DNA of 28,373 nucleotides from Acidaminococcus sp. CAG:917 (GTDB lineage: Bacteria; Bacillota; Clostridia; Christensenellales; CAG-917), in assembly GCA_000437555.1 (NCBI GenBank), contig FR901012.1, forward strand, positions 62,796 through 91,168, written 5' to 3'. The notes beneath the pieces are model-generated. The model was not told where the DNA came from. It worked only from the letters and a program-made list of their open reading frames with translations, and ran no database searches. Positions 6,849 to 15,474 of the stretch are shown here, one piece after another. Position 1 is the first letter of the stretch, and every line of letters starts with the position of its first letter. The translations under genes and the position numbers were made by a program.

Positions 6849-7600
6849 TAAATTCCCTCGTAAAGTTTTTGTCTGCAAATATAGTCAAGACCAAGGCCCT
6901 CTTTTTTCCACTTACCGACAATGGCGTATCCCAATCCCGAGAATACCGCCTCGCACAAAAGCTCTATAAGCATTCCCGTCACGGCGCAGGTTATGCACTG
7001 AACGGGTGTCCAGCCGAAAAAGACGTAGGACACGGCAAAAGCGAATATCAGGTTGTCTACAAACTGTCCCAAAGCTGTGGAAACATAAGAACGCATAACG
7101 TATGCGCCGAAACCGTCGGGATTCTTTTTAAACAGCTTTCCTATGCCGTAGTTGGAGAAGTTGTTGACGACGCTCGACACCGCAAAGGCGAGAGTACTGC
7201 CCAAAAGCACGTACCACGTTCCTGCAAAAGTGCTGTCAAGCGCACCGTTTATGACCTGCTCGCTTCCCTCGACAAACGAGGCGCTCCACACTCCGGGAAT
7301 GACGCTCGCTATGTATGTTATAAGGCAAAAACAAAGGTTTATCGCTATGGCAAGAAGCGACAGCTGAGTCGCCGCCTTAGGTCCGAAATGCTTTGTTATG
7401 ATGTCCATCGCCAAAAAAGCAAACCACGACACGATTATTCCGCAATCGAGAGCAAGATAAGGCGTGGGTATATTTATCGACTTGTTTGCAAGAAGATTCA
7501 TACTGAACACGCTAAGCACAAAAATCACCGTAAGGACGGTAGGCACGCTCTTTAAAAGCAATTTGAATTCAACAATCTCGTTTTTAATTTTCTGTAGCAT
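6848..7600 (-). CDS. VUT/YhhQ-family queuosine-precursor transporter
   Basis: 250 aa integral membrane protein with about six to seven hydrophobic helices. It matches the VUT family (E. coli YhhQ relatives): the early SVFSMNLLANK segment, LDCGIIVSWFAFLAMDIITKHFGPKAATQLS, and a later YGIGKLFKK...RSYVSTALGQFVDNLIFAFAVSY with conserved polar residues in the membrane. YhhQ proteins take up queuine precursors such as preQ0/preQ1. The preQ1-I riboswitch in the leader (7656-7695) independently supports this substrate, since these aptamers control tRNA-queuosine genes. The next gene, an SDR, overlaps by one base. Confidence 0.92.
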   Translation of the reverse strand: MLQKIKNEIVEFKLLLKSVPTVLTVIFVLSVFSMNLLANKSINIPTPYLALDCGIIVSWFAFLAMDIITKHFGPKAATQLSLLAIAINLCFCLITYIASVIPGVWSASFVEGSEQVINGALDSTFAGTWYVLLGSTLAFAVSSVVNNFSNYGIGKLFKKNPDGFGAYVMRSYVSTALGQFVDNLIFAFAVSYVFFGWTPVQCITCAVTGMLIELLCEAVFSGLGYAIVGKWKKEGLGLDYICRQKLYEGI

Positions 7601-7620
7601 ATCACACCTTTAAGTGCGCC

Positions 7621-7650
7621 AAAATAAAAAAAGCGCATAATGCGCCCATC
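7621..7650 (-). terminator. Riboswitch-controlled terminator
   Basis: On the minus strand, the stem in GCGCATTATGCGC (7633-7645) is followed by seven T, an A and four T (7621-7632), about 20 bp before the transporter ATG. It starts just after the preQ1 aptamer. The flank GATGGGCG (7643-7650) can pair with CGACCATC of the aptamer loop (7678-7685) with one A-G mismatch, so antiterminated and terminated folds exclude one another. Confidence 0.8.
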
Positions 7651-7655
7651 TTTTT

Positions 7656-7695
7656 CCATAGTTTTGTTTATTGACAGGATGGTCGCGAACTGTCA
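7656..7695 (-). promoter_or_regulatory. preQ1-I riboswitch aptamer
   Basis: Read on the minus strand: P1 is TGACAG (7690-7695) pairing perfectly with CTGTCA (7672-7677). The 12-nt loop TTCGCGACCATC lies between. The A-rich tail ATAAACAAAACTATGG (7656-7671) ends in ATGG, which can pair with CCAT of the loop to make the H-type pseudoknot. This is the layout of preQ1-I aptamers, the smallest natural riboswitch class. It precedes a terminator and a VUT-family transporter. By the usual logic, preQ1 binding stabilises the pseudoknot, frees the terminator and turns the transporter off. Confidence 0.88.
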
Positions 7696-7802
7696 GTATT
7701 TATTAATATATTAACCATTCGTTAAGTATTATTTAATTTATAGTCATTCTATATTGTCAAATAGCAACCAAAACACGTTAAATCGCTTTTGTTTGCCTTG
7801 AT

Positions 7803-7831
7803 ATTTTAACACCGCCTGTTTTATTTGTCAA
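7803..7831 (-). promoter_or_regulatory. Promoter of the preQ1-controlled operon
   Basis: On the minus strand, TTGACA (7826-7831), 17-bp spacer, TAAAAT (7803-7808). The predicted start near 7796 leaves about 100 nt before the aptamer and about 195 nt of leader before the transporter ATG. It lies just after the end of the polysaccharide locus. Confidence 0.8.
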
Positions 7832-7887
7832 CGAAGTTTAAATCTATAAAAAATTTTAACGGTATATATTAAGGTATGTATACAAAA

Positions 7888-8982
7888 TTAAGAATAATAT
7901 CGCTCAAGCTCTTCAATTGATGTTATACCTGCGTTTTGCGGAACAATCATATAGTCTTGAATAATAAGCGTTCCGTTTTTTATTATTTTTTTATTAAAAA
8001 TATCTTGATACCATGCAAGAATTAAGTCGATCGACGGAGTCTTCAATCTGCAAATCTGCAAAACAGATTTAATAATCACCAAACCGAATTCAAAATCTTC
8101 CCTAAAATATCTTGAATTCAAATCAACGATATATTTTCCGTTATTTGTTTTTATCATCGGCGATTCTATATTTTTAAATGCCTTAATGCTTCTAATTTTT
8201 TTTGTCGCTGACTCTACGTCGGAGACACCATAATGTTCCAAAAGAGACTTTACCATGCTTAAATCGGTATTCTTTAGTACTTTTTTTATATTTTGCAACT
8301 CCCTGTCACATGCCAAAAGGCATTTTGATGAATTATCCGACCATTCACTGTAAAACATAATGTTAGTGTCATATTGATGCATTATGTCGTTTGATGAAAA
8401 AAGAGTATATAATCTGGAAGTATGCAAAATTGGATTGGATGGTGTTAACGTTACTTCAAGAAAGTTATGAACTTTTTCACATGAAATACCAATTATTTTT
8501 TCAAGGTCAAAATTGTTTTGATTTCCTAAGGTAGCAAAGTAAATTTTGTCCTTCTTGCTTAACATATACGCTTTTTTGCCATATTCTTTAATTCGTGCTA
8601 TATAAGGAGTTCTCTGGAGCCCTACGAAAGTATACGCCGAGTCCTTCGGTAACAAATATTCCACCCCTCCTGTTCCCGGGACAAAAACGAAAACTGCATG
8701 TTTATTTGTAATGACTTGGAAATGTTGATTTAATTTTTCTTTCAATACCTGTTTGGGTAAAGTAAAAAAATAAACGTCTCCGTCGCAAATAATATCCTGT
8801 GAAATACAAATATCATTCACATTATACAAAAATTCATCATTTTCGTTATAAATATCAATTGAGGAACCCCATTTTTTAGAATCAGACGTCTCTATAAAAA
8901 CACTGTCATTTACGTTTAATTTTTTTAATTCGGCAGCAAGCACAGTCCCTATATTTCCACCGCCCACAACAACGTATTTCAT
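7888..8982 (-). CDS. Opine (octopine/nopaline) dehydrogenase-like enzyme
   Basis: 364 aa. The N-terminal Rossmann domain begins MKYVVVGGGNIG, with the dinucleotide loop GGGNIG at 7-12. The C-terminal half carries the opine-dehydrogenase signatures TPSNPILHTSRLY, with the likely catalytic His, and SRYFREDFEFGL. Family members join an amine to a 2-oxo acid by NAD(P)H-dependent reduction, giving N-(carboxyalkyl) amino compounds. It is the last gene of the polysaccharide locus and overlaps the stop of the nucleotidyltransferase-aminotransferase gene (TAATG), so the two should be made together. I infer that it modifies the amine made or activated by that fusion protein. Its substrates cannot be read from sequence. 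Confidence 0.82.
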   Translation of the reverse strand: MKYVVVGGGNIGTVLAAELKKLNVNDSVFIETSDSKKWGSSIDIYNENDEFLYNVNDICISQDIICDGDVYFFTLPKQVLKEKLNQHFQVITNKHAVFVFVPGTGGVEYLLPKDSAYTFVGLQRTPYIARIKEYGKKAYMLSKKDKIYFATLGNQNNFDLEKIIGISCEKVHNFLEVTLTPSNPILHTSRLYTLFSSNDIMHQYDTNIMFYSEWSDNSSKCLLACDRELQNIKKVLKNTDLSMVKSLLEHYGVSDVESATKKIRSIKAFKNIESPMIKTNNGKYIVDLNSRYFREDFEFGLVIIKSVLQICRLKTPSIDLILAWYQDIFNKKIIKNGTLIIQDYMIVPQNAGITSIEELERYYS

Positions 8983-10793
8983 TAAAACAACTCCTCCTTA
9001 ATCGCCTTTAAAAAGGCATTATTTTCGTTGACGTCCTTTACCGCTACTCTGATAAAATTTTTGCCGTAAAAATAATTTTTCGATGATAAATCTTTAATCA
9101 GGATATTATATTTTTCCAAACAATTTACGCAAAACTCGTAAGAAGAACGGTTACCGAGTGAAATCATAATAAAGTTTGCCTGTGAATCATATGCCCTGAC
9201 TCCCTTTATTTCATTTATAGCGGATATCATACGAGCCCTTTCCTTTGCTATCTTATCGCAAGCAGAAACATAGTCGGAAGCGTAAAGGTTGTAGTTCTGA
9301 AGATAATATTCGGCAAAGCTGTTGATATTCCATATCTGCATATTTTTTCTGATTTCCTTAAGCAGCTCCGTATCCGCAGTAGATATAACTCCGAGTCTTA
9401 AACCTGCCACACCGTAAGATTTACCTATGCTCTTTACGACAATAAGATTTTTATATTTTTCAAGAATATCGTTTTCAAGCATTGTATACTTTTTATCAGT
9501 TTCTGCGAAGTCTATAAACGATTCATCCAACAAAAGTCTCGTGTTTTTAGATGCGGCATAATCGGCAAGCTCAATAGCTTGTTCTTTTGTGAGCATCACT
9601 CCGCTTGGATTGTCCGGGCTGACGACACAGAGCATATCGACATCGTCGCACGCTTTTTTATATTCTTCTAAATTTACGGAATAATCCCACTTAGAATTAT
9701 CGATATAGCGAATTTCACAGTTTCTAAAGCACCTCACGTATTCGTTAAAAGTGGGGACTCCTACCGCTAGCTTCCCTTTTAGTACCTCGCCCATGGCGTT
9801 GATAAGTTCGGAAGCGCCGTTGCCGACTAATATATAATCCTGCTCGACTCCGAATATTCTTTCCGCATTCATGTTCTGCATATTAAGCCCCGAAGGATAG
9901 GCTCCGAGCAAAACGGGAAATTCTCTCTGAAGCTTTTGAGTAAACTCTTTTGTCGGAAAATAGGGATTAACCAGATAGCAAAAATCAAGCATGGTATCGT
10001 ATCTCCAATAGCCCCCGAATTTCGAAACGACAAGGTCATACTTTTCTTTACCCTTACTGAACAATACGTTGGCAATATCGAGGTCTTGAGCGTCATCGAT
10101 TTCATACCAAGGCATATCGCCTATCTCGTAACCGTAAATCTGGGTTTTGGACAAATGGGCCACAACCTTAAGCGTTGTTTCATAATAACTGTTAAGCCCG
10201 TATGCTTTCATATACGCTTCAAGGAAGGGAATATAAACATTTTTACAAAACTCCTTACTGAGTTTATACACGTTAACCGTTTTATAATAATCGCCTGCGA
10301 TATCGAAATTCATATCCTTTTTATCTATAAACTGAGTGATATTTCCGCTTTTATCGCAGGTAACGACGGTTCCGTCCATCCAGCTTTTATATCTCGCAAT
10401 AGCGGCAACGTTCTTTTTTTTCAAATCAACAAGATTCTTAATGAGCGCATCATCATAGATTAGGTCGGACTCCATTAAAATGGTATCCTCTTTTACAATG
10501 TAATCTTTGGCGAGATAAAACGAGTATATATTATTGCTGGTTGCATAATCTTTGTTGTCGATAAAGATAAATTCCAAATCTGTTTGGGAAAAATTTTGAT
10601 TGATATAATCGATAAGTGCCTTACCTTTGTAACCTACTACGAAAATCATCTTTTTAATACCGGCTTTCAGCACGGCGTCAATAGCTCGGTCAACGAGTTT
10701 CCTGCCTGCAACCTGAACCATGCATTTCGTATTATTATCGGTATATTTGCCCAATCTTTTGCCCATACCGGCAGCTAACATCAATGCCTGCAT
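8982..10793 (-). CDS. Nucleotidyltransferase-PLP aminotransferase/decarboxylase fusion
   Basis: 603 aa in two domains. Residues 1 to about 235 are a LicC-like sugar-phosphate/phosphocholine nucleotidyltransferase: LMLAAGMGKRL (4-14), Lys23 in NNTKCMV, and MESDLIYDD with metal-binding Asp. Residues about 250-603 are a fold-type I PLP enzyme of the HisC/CobD group: NPYFP near its start, VGNGASELI, SPDNPSG, DESFIDF, and the PLP Lys at about 458 in SIGKSYGVAGLRLG. HisC transaminates histidinol phosphate, and CobD decarboxylates phosphothreonine to aminopropanol phosphate. The fusion suggests making a phospho-amino-alcohol and activating it as a CDP conjugate. Fusions of this shape occur in other capsule loci, but I know of no settled function. 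AGGAGAAG precedes the ATG. Confidence 0.88.
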   Translation of the reverse strand: MQALMLAAGMGKRLGKYTDNNTKCMVQVAGRKLVDRAIDAVLKAGIKKMIFVVGYKGKALIDYINQNFSQTDLEFIFIDNKDYATSNNIYSFYLAKDYIVKEDTILMESDLIYDDALIKNLVDLKKKNVAAIARYKSWMDGTVVTCDKSGNITQFIDKKDMNFDIAGDYYKTVNVYKLSKEFCKNVYIPFLEAYMKAYGLNSYYETTLKVVAHLSKTQIYGYEIGDMPWYEIDDAQDLDIANVLFSKGKEKYDLVVSKFGGYWRYDTMLDFCYLVNPYFPTKEFTQKLQREFPVLLGAYPSGLNMQNMNAERIFGVEQDYILVGNGASELINAMGEVLKGKLAVGVPTFNEYVRCFRNCEIRYIDNSKWDYSVNLEEYKKACDDVDMLCVVSPDNPSGVMLTKEQAIELADYAASKNTRLLLDESFIDFAETDKKYTMLENDILEKYKNLIVVKSIGKSYGVAGLRLGVISTADTELLKEIRKNMQIWNINSFAEYYLQNYNLYASDYVSACDKIAKERARMISAINEIKGVRAYDSQANFIMISLGNRSSYEFCVNCLEKYNILIKDLSSKNYFYGKNFIRVAVKDVNENNAFLKAIKEELF

Positions 10794-10868
10794 ATCTTCT
10801 CCTTTTTGCGAAAACGGAACCCACCGCCCGCATATAATTAACTGTTTTTAAACATGCAACAAAGCAAT

Positions 10869-12803
10869 TTATTTATCGCCATCCTTTTTGTTCTTTGCCC
10901 CTAAGTAAGCGTCTTCGCTTTTAGGTGCATACTGCTCATTATCAGACGAACTTCTTTTATCCGTCTTTGGCTCTTTAACTGCGACTTTGTCCTCCGACAA
11001 TTCGGACAGCGAATGACATTTGTCGTTGCCTATTATATTATTATTTTCTTCCTCTTTCAACATTAAGTCAAGCGGATTTTCTTTCGTGTCGCCACATGGC
11101 TTTACCTCGCTGTCGGTAGAACCCTCTCCGACAGATACGTCTTCAAACAAATTCTCGGTTGCTTTAACCGAATTATCAGAAGACGGATTATTCGATATAT
11201 CCGAATTCGGCATCGCGCCCGAGTTCGCTATCTCGGGACACGGCTTCTTTGTCCGATTTTTGATTTTAGCGACTATTCTCTTAAAATAGTTTTTAGTAAG
11301 AGTAACATAATACTTGAATTCGGGTGTCCTGAACGACACGAGGAAGAAACAGCCTGATGAAATTACCATGCAGAATATGAGCTTGAGAACAAACCAACCC
11401 ACCCCTACGGGAATAAACGTTCCTATATAATAAGTCAAAGCTCCCACTCCGCATGCGAAAATCATAACGCCCACAGTTTCGGCAATCTGTCTGAAAAATC
11501 GCTTTTTAAAACCGTATTTAAACAAGGTGTGATTTTCGATAATAAACGACACGAAAAACATAACGAGCGTAAAACCGAGTATAACCCCGAGCGTTCCCAA
11601 AACATAGCTGAGTCCGATGGCGAGACCTACTCCGCCGACGGACTCGATTATCGGTTTATACCAATCTTTTTTATAGAATGCCTGAGCGTCACGAAAAGCG
11701 ATAGTGGCACGCCTTATATACAAAATCATAGCGTTAAGAGAGATAACTATAACAACGGGCAAGGAGAACAGCATACTTTCTCCCACCCATATAGTGATAA
11801 AATCGTTAAACAAACAGAGATAACAGACGAAGCAGAACACTGCAAAGAAATCGGCGAGATATTGCACCTTCCTGAATACTTTGTACTGGTATTCGACATC
11901 GCCTTCCACACAAAGATTGCCCACGCTTGCCGTCATGGAATTAAATATCAGATTTATAAACGAGTAAATATTTGAGGTTATCATCAAATAATTACTATAT
12001 TTACCTGCGTCTACCAAACTGACGAATGCGGAAATTATAAGCGACGTCGTACTGTATAAGACCACGATGCCTATTTTATTTAAAAACATTGCCTGAACGT
12101 TTTTAAAAATAGAACTTTTTTCCGTTTTCTCTGGTTGCAGTTTGCGATACTTTCGCAGATAAGGATATTTTTTTCCCGCTATTATGTGAAGAATGATATT
12201 GTTTATAACCGTCTTTAAAATCAAAACGACAAGATATGCGTAATAATTTTTAAATATCAGCAAGAGAACAATTTGCACTACGTTCAATACAATATTGCAG
12301 ATATTGTCCGTATTTGTGATGATATAAGAATTCTGGTCGGCGCTTATCAACGTGCGCTTGTAGGCTAGCAGATAACTGCAAACGGTATTCGCCAAAAACA
12401 TGGCAAAATATATTCTAAGTTGACTTAAAGTAAAAGGAAGCGTGGAAATATCTTCCGCAATGAGATATTGTAAGGCAGGAATACAGCAACAACCTGCCGC
12501 GGCAACAACGATGGCGATAATTCTGTATACCTTTGCGATATAATTCATGAGCCTTGCCGTTGTTTCCTCGTCTCCTTCCTTTAACGGGCGGTATAGAGCA
12601 TAACCGACTGAAGCGGAAAAACCAAGTTCGGCAAGGTTTAAAACATTGAGAATATTGCTGAAAAGTCCGTTTACACCGTTATATTCTGCGCCCAAAAGGC
12701 GAATGAATATCGATTTGGCGACAAAAGTTACGACGAGATTGGCTAAAAGACCTATTACTCCGAAACTTATATTTCTAAACGATTTCTTAGTGCGAGACTC
12801 CAT
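10869..12803 (-). CDS. wzx: Polysaccharide flippase, Wzx-type, with long acidic tail
   Basis: 644 aa. Residues 1 to about 500 form a MATE/MOP-like flippase with about 12-14 hydrophobic helices, starting SFRNISFGVIGLLANLVVTFVAKSIF with the typical RLLGAEYNGVNGLFSNIL segment after helix 1. It should flip the undecaprenyl-linked repeat unit to the outer leaflet. Residues about 511-644 are an unusual hydrophilic tail rich in Asp, Glu, Ser, Asn and Lys with no hydrophobic segment, likely disordered and cytoplasmic. Flippases of this family normally end near residue 480-510. GGAG lies 5 nt before the ATG. The 210-bp gap upstream carries a promoter, so wzx and the two genes after it may be transcribed separately. 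Confidence 0.92.
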   Translation of the reverse strand: MESRTKKSFRNISFGVIGLLANLVVTFVAKSIFIRLLGAEYNGVNGLFSNILNVLNLAELGFSASVGYALYRPLKEGDEETTARLMNYIAKVYRIIAIVVAAAGCCCIPALQYLIAEDISTLPFTLSQLRIYFAMFLANTVCSYLLAYKRTLISADQNSYIITNTDNICNIVLNVVQIVLLLIFKNYYAYLVVLILKTVINNIILHIIAGKKYPYLRKYRKLQPEKTEKSSIFKNVQAMFLNKIGIVVLYSTTSLIISAFVSLVDAGKYSNYLMITSNIYSFINLIFNSMTASVGNLCVEGDVEYQYKVFRKVQYLADFFAVFCFVCYLCLFNDFITIWVGESMLFSLPVVIVISLNAMILYIRRATIAFRDAQAFYKKDWYKPIIESVGGVGLAIGLSYVLGTLGVILGFTLVMFFVSFIIENHTLFKYGFKKRFFRQIAETVGVMIFACGVGALTYYIGTFIPVGVGWFVLKLIFCMVISSGCFFLVSFRTPEFKYYVTLTKNYFKRIVAKIKNRTKKPCPEIANSGAMPNSDISNNPSSDNSVKATENLFEDVSVGEGSTDSEVKPCGDTKENPLDLMLKEEENNNIIGNDKCHSLSELSEDKVAVKEPKTDKRSSSDNEQYAPKSEDAYLGAKNKKDGDK

Positions 12804-12903
12804 TTTGCTCCGGTATACTATTCAAAAGGACACGAGCATTTTCAATACCGTTTTTATAGCGTGTCGTGCCTATGTTGATTTTAGCTTAAGTATACATAAT
12901 TAT

Positions 12904-12949
12904 TTATAAATAATACTATAATTTTAACTAACTTATAAATAATACTATA
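12904..12949. repeat. 17-bp direct repeat before wzx
   Basis: TTATAAATAATACTATA occurs twice without mismatch (12904-12920 and 12933-12949), 29 bp apart, in a very AT-rich 210-bp gap between wzy and wzx. The upstream copy in transcription order contains the -10 box of the wzx promoter. The duplication may be an old slippage event or a pair of binding sites. Confidence 0.75.
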
Positions 12950-12967
12950 TTTTTTATTATTTATCAA
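12939..12967 (-). promoter_or_regulatory. Internal promoter before wzx
   Basis: On the minus strand, TTGATA (12962-12967), 17-bp spacer, TATTAT (12939-12944); each hexamer misses one base of consensus. It would give a leader of about 130 nt for wzx. The surrounding sequence is extremely AT-rich, so a chance match is more likely than elsewhere. Confidence 0.5.
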
Positions 12968-13013
12968 CTTCTATGCGTCTATTTATCATGCATAAAAGCT
13001 TCATTTAACCGCT

Positions 13014-14278
13014 CTATACAAACTTGATTCCCAAATCGGAAAGAAAACAGCGTTTGTCAAGCATGTTGAATTGTTTATAAAACGGCTTCGGTTTGCGTTT
13101 ATCCTTTTCGTTTTTTAGAGCAACGGCGGCAACCATATAAAACACGCAAAAATTTCTTCCCGTTATGACCACGGCACTTTCGGTAAAAGATATCAGTAAA
13201 AATGTCAGGACAGTATACATTGCCACTTTTGCACGTCTTGAATCGTTTCCGTCATTCAATTCGAAAATAAATACAAAAAGGCTTATGTAGTAAAGCAAAA
13301 TCCCCAACAAACCGTAATTGAACAACACGGACAAAAATCCGTTGTGCGAATTTTCCAATTGGAAATTTTTGTAATTCCCGAATAATAAAGTTCCGATTCC
13401 GTCATAGAATTCATTAAACAACACACGCCACAATTCCACTCTGCCGGAAAATACGGGTTTATCCAAAAAGGTAAGCGATTGAAAAATAACTATCTGGTCC
13501 GCGATATTGTATATTATATAAAATAAGAAAGGCAAAACCAAACAGATTATAATGTGCCAATTTCTAACCTTAAAATTGAATAATACGGCAAACAAAAATA
13601 GCACGGAGAGAGCTAGCCCAAGTCTGCTGTTAGTCTCAAACAGCATAATAAACACGACTAAGGCAAGAGCTGACACAAACAATTTTTCCGATGCGCTTTC
13701 GAAATAAAAAAAAGTTAACGTTAACACACACAAATTGCCTAAGAGCATTATTGCCGTTTCATTGGAGTTGCCCATATTCAAGGTAAGCCATGAAAGATAA
13801 CTGTCTCCGTAGACGTATGCCAAATCGGTAAAATATATAATTATAAATAAAATCGATAAAGCGATATTGCCCCACAACAATACGTTTAAGGTTCCATTTC
13901 TAAACGAATGAGAACGGCACACATACAATATCACCTCTAGCGATAGAGAGGAAACAAGCTGAGATGCATTGGAAAAAGCATTCGGATTCTCACCGCTGAA
14001 AATACCGAAGAGTCCGGTCAAAGATTGATATGCCAAAACGACAATAATAAAAATCGTATATATGTCCATCTTCCTGTTTTCCAGGAAGAAAGTAACGAAA
14101 AGAAACAAAGGTAACGCCGAAATATAAAGTCCTATTATCCATCCGAAAGTGTTTGACGGCAAAAGAAGGCTGTTAAATAAAATCAAAAAAACGCAACAAG
14201 CATCGCTGCCATTACAAGCAAATCAATGACAAACGAATTTTTCTCATTTTCAATAGGTTTTAAAAACAGAATTCTCAA
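13014..14278 (-). CDS. wzy: O-antigen/capsule polymerase Wzy, frameshifted in a T7 tract
   Basis: Membrane protein with about 10-12 helices and the Wzy/WaaL-type motif ENSHNGFLSVLFNYGLLG near the C-terminus; it polymerises flipped repeat units on the outer face. The intact downstream frame (13014-14186, 390 codons) has no ribosome site and begins at a TTG inside a helix. The missing N-terminus is in another frame: TTG at 14278 overlaps the upstream stop (TTGA), is preceded by GAGGGG, and reads LRILFLKPIE...VMAAMLVAFF before TGA at 14183-14185. The frames meet at a run of seven T (14185-14191). One more T would join them into about 421 aa, a normal Wzy length. As given, the gene is broken, phase-OFF, rescued by slippage, or carries a sequencing indel. 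Confidence 0.85.
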
Positions 14279-15474
14279 TTGCCCCTCGAATTCATTTCCT
14301 TATAAATCATAGCGTATTCGTCCGCCATTCTCTGCGACGAAAAATCTTTTTTGGCACGTCTTTCAATATCGTCACGAGCCCCGTTCAATATTTCAGCTTT
14401 TTCTAAAGCCTTTAAAACGCCTTCCAAATTACCCTGCTCTACCACAACGGAATTCCCGCTGTCCAGCATTTCCGTAGCACCGCCCGATTTATAACAAATC
14501 ACCGGCGTGCCGCATGCAAGCGCCTCCACGTTAACGGTAGAAGAAGTATCTTCATAAGTCAAATTTAAAAAGGCATATGCCATGCTATATAACTCGGCAA
14601 GCTCTTTTTGGTTGTTCGTTCTCTTTATGCCCACAATCTTGCCCGGCAAAGTAGCAAGCTGTTCGTCATTAAGTCCGACCATTACAAGCTGAAATTCGGG
14701 CTGTAACATATCTGCTAATTTAATGAAATCACTAAATCCTTTTCTTTCGTTAAAAGGTGCGGCGACTCCCAGCAAAACCTTTTTATGCCTGTCAATAATA
14801 TTATCAAAAGTATGCCTGTCCGTTCTAGAAAAATTATCGAGATTTATACCGTTCAAAATAACCTTGACTTCGTATTCCTTTAAAAAGGAGTTTTTTACGT
14901 GATTTTTAAGCCATTCGCTAGGAGTAACTATGAGCATATTCTTCACGTTAAGAAAAGATTTCTTTTTTAAATAATACTGTCTTTTGGTGCGGTCTATATT
15001 CGCTACCATACCTGTAGATTTTAAATATTTGCAATGGATGCATCCCGTTTTCCACTTCTCGCAACCGTTCAATTCGAAATAAAAACATCCCCCAGTAAAC
15101 GCCCAACAGTCGTGCATAGTCCAGATTGTCTTTACGTTATACTTTTTTATATATCTGAACAACAAGACATAGTTTATCGTATGGTCGTGCAAGTTATGCA
15201 AATGCAAAATATCCGGTTTAATTTTTTTAAGCTGATTTATCGTCTTTTTGGTGGAAAAATATGAGCCGAACTCATCTAACCCGAGATAAGACGATAAAAA
15301 TTTATGAATTCTGTATTGCAGTCTTGAATGCATCTTTATCACTTCGTCTCTTGAAGAATACTTACGGCTTACAAAAGCGATTCTCTCATTTTCCTTGCCG
15401 ATACCGTCAAAAATATCCAAAAGTATTTTACCCGTACTTCCGTTATCGCACGCATTTATCTGCACTATCTTCAT
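14275..15474 (-). CDS. Glycosyltransferase, GT4 family (GT-B)
   Basis: 399 aa. The N-terminal domain begins MKIVQINACDNGSTGKIL and carries HDCWAFTGGC...C..C, a Cys-rich pattern seen in WcaC-type GT4 enzymes. The C-terminal nucleotide-sugar domain has VAAPFNERKG and the E-x7-E-like stretch SSTVNVEALACGTPVICYKSGGATE. It adds one sugar of the repeat unit at the cytoplasmic face; the sugar is not known. The ATG overlaps the upstream gene stop (ATGA), and its own stop overlaps the true wzy start (TTGA), so three genes are coupled here. Confidence 0.92.
   Translation of the reverse strand: MKIVQINACDNGSTGKILLDIFDGIGKENERIAFVSRKYSSRDEVIKMHSRLQYRIHKFLSSYLGLDEFGSYFSTKKTINQLKKIKPDILHLHNLHDHTINYVLLFRYIKKYNVKTIWTMHDCWAFTGGCFYFELNGCEKWKTGCIHCKYLKSTGMVANIDRTKRQYYLKKKSFLNVKNMLIVTPSEWLKNHVKNSFLKEYEVKVILNGINLDNFSRTDRHTFDNIIDRHKKVLLGVAAPFNERKGFSDFIKLADMLQPEFQLVMVGLNDEQLATLPGKIVGIKRTNNQKELAELYSMAYAFLNLTYEDTSSTVNVEALACGTPVICYKSGGATEMLDSGNSVVVEQGNLEGVLKALEKAEILNGARDDIERRAKKDFSSQRMADEYAMIYKEMNSRGN

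Noticed and set aside
6849..6878. Ten-codon N-terminal extension of the SDR
   Set aside because: It overlaps the transporter gene. The later ATG has a ribosome site, and the family start MKVLITG begins there.
7755..7760. A second TTGACA in the riboswitch leader
   Set aside because: No acceptable -10 box at 16-18 bp; the pair at 7803-7831 is better placed.
8041..8200. Terminator expected near the end of the polysaccharide operon
   Set aside because: I found no convincing GC hairpin with a T-run in or after the 3' end of the opine-dehydrogenase gene, so none is annotated.
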